In this document: in pieces, positions 1 through 6,844 of the stretch
Numbering within the stretch: the stretch's first letter is position 1
How the letters are laid out: each line of letters opens with the position of its first letter
NCBI GenBank assembly: GCA_003599855.1
Contig: QZKG01000006.1
Coordinates: 1-64,000 of the forward strand
Direction: 5' to 3'
From: Gaiellales bacterium
GTDB taxonomy: Bacteria; Actinomycetota; Thermoleophilia; BMS3ABIN01
Length of the DNA stretch: 64,000 nt
Notes under the pieces: generated by a model
The model's database searches: none
The model's input: the letters and a program-made list of their open reading frames with translations, nothing else
Told to the model about the DNA's origin: nothing
Translations under genes and position numbers: made by a program

Positions 1-152
1 GATGGCGGAGGTGGTCGAGGGAGTCAAATTTGTTGATGGAGTACGGCAGGAAAGGATCGCCGCCTGAATCCTTCAAACACAACTTTTGACAATAACTCCA
101 CAATTCGCACATCAGGATAGCAGAAAGGCGGCACTGAAAAAACTTCTTCTTT

Positions 153-1103
153 CTAACCCTTGAACACGAACTGTGCGTGCCAGTCCAGCAGTTCTCGACT
201 CGGCTCCTGGATTTCTGCCGCCGGCAAGTTGATTTTCGAGCCGTTCAGGCCATAATAGCTGTGCCCGTTGTGGAACTCATCACGGAGGCTATCGCCCACC
301 CGAAAGATATGATCCGGAGTCACTGTCACGTAGCCCCGGTCGTAAAGCCTGTGGATATCGCTCCGAAGTAAAAGGCCGTTTTCAATCTTGTGCTCGCCGC
401 CCAGTCTATACGGTTTGATGTGGGCAGCGTCCAGCACAGGCCCGGAATGCTCGGCGGTCACGGCACAGGCTCCTCTGTACGCTTCCCTCACACCGAGACT
501 GAAGAGACCCTGTCCCAGACGCGGTCTCACCGGTATGGGACTGCCATACCTTGATGTCCCATCGGCAACCAGCGGTTGCTCCGTTTCGACATTCCAGTAT
601 CTGCTGCCGGTCTGGGCCTGCTGCATGCAATCCTGAAAAACACGCCTCCCTTCACCGGAATCAAGCTCATATCTCTTCCCTTGCTGTATCCCGCTTGGCG
701 CCCAGTCAGCAGGGGGCTCTACCCATTCATCCTGCTCAAAGAAGATCGGCGCCGAGATCATGATGCAGCCGATTTTGAAATCCCCCGAGCGTACCGACTT
801 TCCATTTTCACCCCTTAAGCGAACAATCCGGTCGATCATCGAATCAAAATCCTGCGCGCCGTTCATCTCGTCGAAGCACTCCCAGGCCAACCAGGCAGGA
901 AGGCTCTCAAAACGCTCGAAAAAACCGAAACCAGCGATTGCTTTGTAAGGAGCCCGAAGCTTGAAGAAGAACGGCTCGCCCTGATTCAAAGCACGGAATG
1001 AGCGATTTCCGTGCGGCTGCCAGAAGTTGACCTCGTCCACTCGCGGTTGAGCGCAGAGATAGGAATACCAGTCCGGATCGGTCAGGCCGATAAAGCCTTT
1101 CAC
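153..1103 (-). CDS. HNH endonuclease domain protein
   Basis: The 316-residue product ends in an HNH module at about residues 212-260: a Cys-Ala-Val-Thr start, then AAHIKPY (first His), the GGEH/IENGLLL stretch (Asn) and SDIHRLYD (final His). This is the layout of stand-alone HNH nucleases of the HNH_2 type, which cut DNA using one metal ion. The N-terminal 200 residues match nothing I recognise and may be a sensor or DNA-recognition part. It is transcribed alone, leftward, next to a dispersed repeat and other accessory genes. A role in defence or mobile-element biology is inference only; no methylase partner is visible. Confidence 0.8.
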   Translation of the reverse strand: MKGFIGLTDPDWYSYLCAQPRVDEVNFWQPHGNRSFRALNQGEPFFFKLRAPYKAIAGFGFFERFESLPAWLAWECFDEMNGAQDFDSMIDRIVRLRGENGKSVRSGDFKIGCIMISAPIFFEQDEWVEPPADWAPSGIQQGKRYELDSGEGRRVFQDCMQQAQTGSRYWNVETEQPLVADGTSRYGSPIPVRPRLGQGLFSLGVREAYRGACAVTAEHSGPVLDAAHIKPYRLGGEHKIENGLLLRSDIHRLYDRGYVTVTPDHIFRVGDSLRDEFHNGHSYYGLNGSKINLPAAEIQEPSRELLDWHAQFVFKG

Positions 1104-1147
1104 TATAGTCCTCTCACTATAGGCATCTTGCGCCTAGCAAAGTGCCC

Positions 1148-1306
1148 ACCCCGCCCGCCCGCAGCAGGAATATATCGCATAGGGGCGGTGTTTGACCAGA
1201 ACGCTGTTTGTGGGCGGAAGAGCAGATCCCTCGTCGCTTCGCTCCTCGGGATGACAAGGGGTGCGTTCCTCAGGATGACAGGGGGGTGAGGCTCCTCGGG
1301 ATGACA
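1148..1306. repeat. Composite dispersed repeat, copy 1
   Basis: The first half (1148-1200) is an imperfect palindromic unit with CCCCGCC at the left, ATATCGCA in the middle and GGGGCGG followed by TTGACCAGAA at the right. The second half (1220-1256) is a 37-bp unit starting GAGCAGATCCCTCGTCGC and ending CGGGATGACA, identical to 3355-3391. Two truncated echoes of its TCCTC-(A/G)-GGATGACA end follow, near 1266-1280 and 1292-1306. Related copies occur at about 2339, 3355, 6554, 24321, 28999 and 52191. Confidence 0.8.
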
Positions 1307-1339
1307 AACACCTTGCGGTCCCTGCCTGTTCGATATCCA

Positions 1340-2260
1340 TCAACTATCGAGGTCGTCAGGAATCTCGTCCCGCAGCTTGTCCACATCCGACGACAGGCTC
1401 TGCAGGCTGTCATCTATTTCCCGGGCCACCTCGAATGCGTGGATTATCAGCCCATTGAAGTAGCGAATCTCTTCGGAGGCGGTGTTAAGCGCAGCATCCT
1501 GCGTCTGCATCATCATGGCATCATCAAGCGCATTGAGCGCATTGATCTCCGCCTGCGTTGCCTCGATCAGTTTTTGCTGCACGGCGATGAGCTCATCCAG
1601 GTTAGCCTTCAAATCCGCGGAGGGCTCGATAGCCTGATACGCGGCCAGCGCCTTTTCGTATGAACCCTTGGCCGCCTCCCAGGGCGACGCGGCGGCGGAA
1701 AGGTCAAGAATCGCTCCCGGAATGGGTATCGCCTTGACCTCCCCCAGCTCCGCGTTCCTGGCCGTGGCCACTGCATTGGCCGTCATGATAACCTCTTTAC
1801 CCCTGCTCATGTCTGAAACGGCTTGTTCGCGCAAATCCACGAGTTTGGTAGCAAGCTCGCCGCATGCCGCGCAATCCGCCGGAGCCTCAGGGAGGGAAAG
1901 ATCAGCAGAAAGCTGGAGTGTCAGGCTATCGAACTGTGTCGCCATCGCTTGGATCTCTTCGGGTGACGGTCCCCGATCTTCACCTGCAGCCCCGGGATTC
2001 ACGTACTGATCCATGGTCTGGGCGCCGTATAATATGACCTCAGTCGATTCATCAAGTCCAACAGCGGACACGAGCTGCGACGCCTGGTCGATGCTGGTGT
2101 TGGTCTCATTGATGAAAATCTCGATCTCCTTGTAGAAGTCGATCTCGGCCTGGCTGGGGCCGCCACAGCCGGCGACAAGCGCCGTCGACACCAGGAACAG
2201 GGATAAAAGGATCGCAGCGAGGATCATTCTCTTCCGGAACTTCTTCTCATCGATCATCAA
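1340..2260 (-). CDS. Lipoprotein, helical, unknown function
   Basis: The 306-residue product begins with lysines and arginines and a hydrophobic stretch ending in a lipobox (LVAGC, Cys at residue 32), so it is predicted to be exported and lipid-anchored. The mature part is Ala/Glu/Asp-rich and looks almost wholly helical, consistent with a coiled-coil or helical-bundle solute- or envelope-associated protein. A CAACG-type pair (DCAACGE, near residues 130-136) is the only other cysteine cluster. It stands alone between repeat copies. I do not recognise the family. Confidence 0.8.
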   Translation of the reverse strand: MMIDEKKFRKRMILAAILLSLFLVSTALVAGCGGPSQAEIDFYKEIEIFINETNTSIDQASQLVSAVGLDESTEVILYGAQTMDQYVNPGAAGEDRGPSPEEIQAMATQFDSLTLQLSADLSLPEAPADCAACGELATKLVDLREQAVSDMSRGKEVIMTANAVATARNAELGEVKAIPIPGAILDLSAAASPWEAAKGSYEKALAAYQAIEPSADLKANLDELIAVQQKLIEATQAEINALNALDDAMMMQTQDAALNTASEEIRYFNGLIIHAFEVAREIDDSLQSLSSDVDKLRDEIPDDLDS

Positions 2261-2338
2261 TCACCTCATTGTTAAGGGATGAATGGACGAAGGGGCCGTT
2301 CCTGTCCAAACCGTCCTGGTCTGCTCTTTCCACCAACC

Positions 2339-2385
2339 TGCCCCGCCGGTTGACTATATCGCAGCGGGGCGGGATTGACCAGAAC
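2339..2385. repeat. Composite repeat, palindromic half only
   Basis: CCCCGCC and GGGCGGG arms flank a GACTATATCGCAGC centre, followed by ATTGACCAGAAC. This matches the left half of the copies at 1148-1200 and 6554-6600. The 37-bp right half is absent here. It lies in the gap between the lipoprotein gene and the frameshifted nuclease-like gene. Confidence 0.65.
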
Positions 2386-2431
2386 AATTACCACCGCGCC
2401 AAAGATTGACAGGCGATTTGCCGCAAAGGAT

Positions 2432-2447
2432 GATTGACTGGTCAATC
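2432..2447 (+). promoter_or_regulatory. Palindrome upstream of the frameshifted gene
   Basis: GATTGAC-TG-GTCAATC is a 7-bp-arm inverted repeat about 30 bp before the ATG at 2478. An AT-rich stretch and a strong ribosome site (GGAGGAAGGA) follow it. This looks like a repressor operator overlapping a promoter; the regulator is unknown. Confidence 0.4.
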
Positions 2448-2477
2448 AAATAATTTGCCGGTGGAGGAAGGAATCGC

Positions 2478-3340
2478 ATGCTTGATTACAGGAAGTTCGC
2501 GAAAGCGCTCGACAGGGAGCTGCCCATCAACCGCAAGGAGCGTTTCTACACCGGCACCGTGCTGCCGTCTATTCTTTTTCATAACGGAACACCGAATCTT
2601 TTCCGCTTCCTTAGGGAGATCAATGGCTTCCCGCCGGAAGTAACCGCCGGGAGCACCGGCGACAATTTCCTTTTTTTATACCGAGTACAACCTGAAGGAG
2701 TCCGCCGGCAAGAAAAGCGTCGGCGTGGAGATCAGCACCGATTCGGGGGACACCCCGGACGCGATCATCGAGATCCTTGAGCCGGTGAAGGTCTTCGTCG
2801 TCATCGAGGCCAAGATGTTTTCCAGCATCAAGCAGGGTGAGCTAGAGAAACAGATCAGGGCTCAGAAAAGAGCTGTCATCGACAGGCTGGCTGGGAAATA
2901 CAGCGACAGCCAGATGTTCCACGTCGCCCTGCTGCCCGAAAAGCTCAAGATCGAAGGTAACGACGACTTCCAGGTGATCCACTGGGAATTCCTGCAGGAC
3001 GAAGATATTCTCGATCTCCGCGAGAACTACTTCGTGAATTACCTGAAGTATGCTCTGGAGAATTACGCTAGGCTCGTGTCGACGACTTCCTGGAGAGAGC
3101 CTTCTACGGCCACCGGCAAATTAAAGGGCCTGGAAATATACGATGACCATCAAAGCGGCAAACCACGCTGGGTCGTGCAATGGCGGCAGGGTCACTATCA
3201 AAGACGATATCATCAAGGGGACCTGGCGGAATTTCAAATACTACATCAATGACCACAAGCCGCATGCGGGCATGGCTGGCAACTGGATTCACAGCAGCGA
3301 ATTCGTAGAGCTCATTGAAGGAAGCGGCGCGGTGTCCTGA
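2478..3340 (+). pseudogene. PD-(D/E)XK nuclease-like gene with two frameshifts
   Basis: Three overlapping reading frames read as one protein. The first (from ATG 2478, after a GGAGGAAGGA ribosome site) runs to a run of seven T at 2671-2677; removing one T joins it to the second frame as DNFLFYTEYNLKES. The second frame carries PDAIIE followed by FVVIEAKMF, a D...ExK pattern typical of PD-(D/E)XK nuclease folds, and a long charged helix. A second shift between about 3155 and 3200 is needed to reach the third frame (GTWRNFKYYINDH), which ends at 3340. The gene is either decayed or carries assembly errors; the homopolymer makes an error plausible. The function of the family is unknown to me. Confidence 0.65.
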
Positions 3341-3354
3341 AAGCCCAGGTAAAC

Positions 3355-3450
3355 GAGCAGATCCCTCGTCGCTTCGCTCCTCGGGATGACAGGTTTTTCT
3401 GGCATGGGCGATTATCTATCTTGTCGCAGCGGATCGGCATTGACCAGAGT
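3355..3450. repeat. Composite dispersed repeat, copy 2 (rearranged)
   Basis: Positions 3355-3391 repeat 1220-1256 exactly over 37 bp. The other half (GGGCGATTATCTATC, TTGTCGCAGCGG, ATTGACCAGAG) follows here instead of preceding it, and reaches the end of the radical SAM gene. The half order is therefore swapped relative to copy 1. Confidence 0.7.
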
Positions 3451-4892
3451 TATGTGTTCGTCCTGCCCAGGATTATTTTCTTCCTGTGCCGCCTCGTTGC
3501 TGTTGCCGGTCCCCGGCGCGGCTGGCGCTCGCCGTGATCGCCTCCGTTCAGCACCCGCTCCAGTGACGGCAGGGCCAGGTCCAGCTGGCGCAGCTTGATG
3601 ATCGCCGACCATATCGGATCGCACTTCTTCCAGCCGGCGACATAAAGCAGATGACGGAGCGACGCGAGCGAACGGTCCTTCGTTCTTGCTGCCCGGGCGA
3701 TGTTCGACCACTTATAGAACCGTTTGTATGAACGCCAGTAGCCTGCCTCGAGCGTCTGCGTCGACATCTTCGGGTGGGCGAATACGGCGTGCCGGGTGTC
3801 GTAGCGGTCCCAGTCCCGGTTGAGGATGCGCCCCTGCGCCTCGAGGCTCTGGTAGAGCCCCGTACCCGGATAAGGCGTGAGGATATGGAAGGTCGTCGTC
3901 TCCAGACCCATGGCGATCGCCCAGTCAACCGTCGTGTCGAAGACAGTCTCGTCGTCCTCTTCCATACCGTAGACGAAGCTGGCATTGATCATCACTCCAC
4001 GGTCATGCAACGCCTTGATCGCCTCCTCGTATTGACTCACCAGGTTATGCCCCTTGCCGTGCCACAGCATCGCATCCTGGCTGAGTGACTCGAAGCCGAC
4101 AAACAGGCTGCGCAGGCCGGCTTCGACAGCCACGTCCAGCAATTCGGTGTCGAGGATCGAGCGCACGGTGGCTGCTCCCTGCCAGATACGGCCCATCCCT
4201 CTCATGCCGTGGAAAAGGCTGGAAGAGAAGCGGCGGTCGGCGAAAATGTTGTCGTCGAGGAAGAACAGGTGCCGCCCGGGCATCCGCTCGATCTCCCCCA
4301 GCGCCCATTCCACCGAACAGGTGTAAAACCGCTTGCCCTGCTGGAAGAAGGAGTCCGTGTAGCAGAAGTCACAGTTATGGGGGCAACCGCGGGAGACGAC
4401 GAGCGAGTTAGGGACGAGGTAGTTTCTGCTGTTGATCAGATCGCGCCGCATGGGAGGCAGCTCGGCGATGTCCCTGCGCGTCGACTGGTAGATCTTCTGC
4501 GCGTACCCGCGGCGAAAATCGTCAAGGAAGCGCGGCCATGCCTCCTCGGCCGGCCCCAGGACGATCGTGTCCGCATGCGCCAGCGCCTCTTCCGGGCAGG
4601 CGGTGACATGCAGGCCTCCCATCACGACTGGGACACCGCGGCGCCGGTATGAATCGGCGATCGCGAAGGAGCGGCGGGCCGAGGTCACGTATACCTCGAT
4701 GGCGACCAGGTCGGGTTCATCATCAATGGAGAGGAGTTCGACGTGCTCGTCACAGATCTCGGCTTCATCGTCCTCGCGGAGAAAACTGGCGAGAGTGGCA
4801 AGGCCGAGGGGCGGGAACAGTGAGTACTTGATCGGGCGCCAGTTGTCGCTGTTGGCCTCGGTCAGGGCGGGCAGGATGAATTTGATTCGCAT
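3450..4892 (-). CDS. B12-binding-domain radical SAM protein
   Basis: The 480-residue product has a cobalamin-binding-like N-terminus (residues 1-140) and a radical SAM core. The core starts with SRGCPHNCDFCY, whose CxxxCxxC at residues 170-177 binds the 4Fe-4S cluster. A DEH at residues 48-50 resembles the DxHxxG cobalamin motif, but Leu replaces the Gly. The C-terminal 150 residues fit the SPASM-free tail common in B12 radical SAM methylases and oxidoreductases. The start at 4892 is chosen because AAGGAGGA lies just before it. No substrate genes are adjacent, so the reaction is unknown. Confidence 0.85.
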   Translation of the reverse strand: MRIKFILPALTEANSDNWRPIKYSLFPPLGLATLASFLREDDEAEICDEHVELLSIDDEPDLVAIEVYVTSARRSFAIADSYRRRGVPVVMGGLHVTACPEEALAHADTIVLGPAEEAWPRFLDDFRRGYAQKIYQSTRRDIAELPPMRRDLINSRNYLVPNSLVVSRGCPHNCDFCYTDSFFQQGKRFYTCSVEWALGEIERMPGRHLFFLDDNIFADRRFSSSLFHGMRGMGRIWQGAATVRSILDTELLDVAVEAGLRSLFVGFESLSQDAMLWHGKGHNLVSQYEEAIKALHDRGVMINASFVYGMEEDDETVFDTTVDWAIAMGLETTTFHILTPYPGTGLYQSLEAQGRILNRDWDRYDTRHAVFAHPKMSTQTLEAGYWRSYKRFYKWSNIARAARTKDRSLASLRHLLYVAGWKKCDPIWSAIIKLRQLDLALPSLERVLNGGDHGERQPRRGPATATRRHRKKIILGRTNT

Positions 4893-5174
4893 CGAATCCT
4901 CCTTGCTGTCATGACGGCGCGGCACACCTCCGCCAGTTTTCTCTTGACGCTGTTGACGACCTGCGTCAAGACAAACAACCGGAGTATAGAGAATGCTCCG
5001 AGGTATGGAAAGGGGAAAGATGAAACCTTAATGAAGGTTAACTTGGATGTAGAAGGGCGCAGGGAAACGCCTTGTAACTTTCTTAACTTTCACGCGGCCA
5101 CACCACCCCAGCCCGCCCGCCGGATGAAAAAGGTGGTCGCGCTTTGCGATGAGTTCCTGCTTCTCGCCTGTCCG

Positions 5175-5777
5175 CTACCTGTTTTTTCCCTGTCCCTTCT
5201 TCTCAATAATGAAGCCCACCGGCCGCTTGCTGCGTTTGTTCGGGCCGAGCATCTTCTGGATCTCGCCCACCAGGACTCGAATAGCGGCGTCATGTTTCTC
5301 TACGCGCCGCTCGAGCTCATCCATCTTCTTCGCCAGGCGCGCGTTAGAAGCGAGGTAATCACGCAGGCCGACGAAGGCCCTCACCACGAAGATGCTGGCC
5401 TCGTTTGCTTTGGGTGTATTGAGGACGTTCGCAGCCATGATAGCGCCATGCTCGGTGAAGACATGGGGCGGGTAGCGCCGGCCACCTCGTTGCGGAGCAT
5501 CGTTTGAGGTCGCAAGATGCGACCTCAAAGAGGCAAACTCTTCCTGGCTCAAGCGGAACATGAAGTCTTCCGGAAAGCGGTCGCGGTTGCGGCGCACCTG
5601 TTCGTTCAGCCTCTTGGTCGTCGTCCCGTAAAGCTCAGCCAGGTCAGAATCGAGCAGAACGCGCCGGTCGCGGATCATCAGGATCCTGTTCTGGATGCGC
5701 TCGGCGGGAACCATGCCTTTCGTCCCCGCCTTGCCCCCGGGTCTCGCCGCAGCCTTCTTTTTGTTTCCTTCCGCCAT
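5175..5777 (-). CDS. ORF6N domain protein
   Basis: The 200-residue product has a basic, Lys/Ala/Gly-rich leader (residues 1-25) and then the ORF6N signature: ILMIRDRRVLLDSDLAELY, TKRLNEQVRRN and RFPEDFMFRLS. This small DNA-binding fold is shared with phage KilA-N/antirepressor proteins. FTEHGAIMAA and a C-terminal coiled coil (about 140-180) are also typical. Free-standing chromosomal copies are common and usually of unknown role; phage ancestry is likely. It is alone between the radical SAM gene and a REP-like palindrome. Confidence 0.85.
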   Translation of the reverse strand: MAEGNKKKAAARPGGKAGTKGMVPAERIQNRILMIRDRRVLLDSDLAELYGTTTKRLNEQVRRNRDRFPEDFMFRLSQEEFASLRSHLATSNDAPQRGGRRYPPHVFTEHGAIMAANVLNTPKANEASIFVVRAFVGLRDYLASNARLAKKMDELERRVEKHDAAIRVLVGEIQKMLGPNKRSKRPVGFIIEKKGQGKNR

Positions 5778-5843
5778 GACATGAATTTATCATCCAGACC
5801 GGACGGAAGACTGATGCTGCTGAGGCAAGGGGGAGGGAAAAGA

Positions 5844-5910
5844 GGGACACTATACTTTTTTTCTTCAGGTGAATTAAGTATGGTGTCCCCCGATTTCGTC
5901 CCCCGATTTC
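5844..5910. repeat. REP-like inverted repeat with tandem 13-mers
   Basis: GGGACACTATACTT (5844-5857) and AAGTATGGTGTCCC (5876-5889) form a 14-bp inverted repeat with one mismatch and an 18-bp loop. GTCCCCCGATTTC then occurs twice in tandem (5885-5897 and 5898-5910). GGGACA/TGTCCC-ended palindromes of this kind resemble REP sequences mobilised by IS200-like tyrosine transposases; no transposase gene is nearby. Confidence 0.6.
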
Positions 5911-5929
5911 ATGTGTTATATTCAGCCAG

Positions 5930-6529
5930 GTGTTTCATTGTGAAATGATTGCCCGGGGTGGGATCATGCTCAGCGGCCTGCGGAAACCACTTATTTTCTG
6001 CATTCCCTGCGCGCTGTTTCTGGCGGCGGCTGGCATTGCCATGCTGCTGTCTACCAACACAATCGCGAAATCTTCGCCTGCTATATCTCTCGACGAGAGC
6101 GACTCGGGTTCGTATATCTACCTGGACCCGGGAGACACAATCGAGATCCGGCTCTCTTCCTGTGGCTCCTGCGGATATCACTGGGTGGAGGCGGCAAACA
6201 ACACCTCGGTTCTCGCGCTCGTGTGGAGCGGCTATGAGAATCAAAGCGTCGGTGGAGACGCATATGATGAAATACTTATCGGTAGCACTGGATACCGTCT
6301 TTGGCGCTATCAGGCAGCAGGCACAGGCTATTCGGAATTATCGCTGAGCTACTTACCGCCAGGAAATGGTGCCGAGCCCACAGAGTATTTCAGCCTGCAT
6401 GTGACAGTGGGCGCCGGTGAGTTGCCTGCAACCGGAGCGGGGGTCACGACTTCTCTTGTCCTCATGGGCCTGCTCTTTCTCTCGAGCCACATCCTGCTTC
6501 TGACGAGCAGGCGCACCCAAGAAAAATAA
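5930..6529 (+). CDS. Chagasin-like protease inhibitor with LPxTG anchor
   Basis: The product (up to 199 residues) has an N-terminal hydrophobic signal. A chagasin/I42-type inhibitor domain follows: LDPGDTIEIRL, then CGYHWVE (NPTTGYxW-like loop), GYRLWRYQAAGTGYSELSLSY (split here as GYRLWRYQA and GTGYSELSLSY) and a PPG turn. Members block papain-like cysteine proteases with three loops. The C-terminus has LPATG, a hydrophobic helix and a basic tail (SRRTQEK), a textbook sortase signal, so it should be cell-wall anchored. ATG 5966 is an alternative and perhaps better start. No sortase is in the window. Confidence 0.8.
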   Translation: MFHCEMIARGGIMLSGLRKPLIFCIPCALFLAAAGIAMLLSTNTIAKSSPAISLDESDSGSYIYLDPGDTIEIRLSSCGSCGYHWVEAANNTSVLALVWSGYENQSVGGDAYDEILIGSTGYRLWRYQAAGTGYSELSLSYLPPGNGAEPTEYFSLHVTVGAGELPATGAGVTTSLVLMGLLFLSSHILLLTSRRTQEK

Positions 6530-6553
6530 TAACGCCCTGCCCGCGAATCACCC

Positions 6554-6736
6554 AACCCCGCCTGCCGAATGAATATGTCGCAGCAGGGCCGGGGTTGACA
6601 ATGGTGATACTTGTGGGCGGAAACAGAGATCCTTCGTAGCTGCCCTCCTCAGGATGACAGTGTCGGTGAGTGCTGCGGACGGCTCAGCGTGACAGTGTGG
6701 GTGAGTGCTGTGCTCAGCTCAGGATGACAAAATCGA
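6554..6736. repeat. Composite dispersed repeat, copy 3 (degenerate)
   Basis: The palindromic half (AACCCCGCC, GAATATGTCGCAGCAGGGC, GGGGTTGACA) is followed by the second half (GTGGGCGGAAACAGAGATCC to CTCAGGATGACAG). Two decayed repeats of the GGATGACA end follow, near 6690 and 6720. The half order is as in copy 1. Confidence 0.65.
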
Positions 6737-6844
6737 AGTCATCGCTGCGGACGGTCCGGCTCCAGGAGAAGCTGTTTTTAAGCCGCAAGATGCGACCTGA
6801 AAGGGGCGATTCTTCCTGGCTCAGATCAAGAACCGGCCAAGCCG

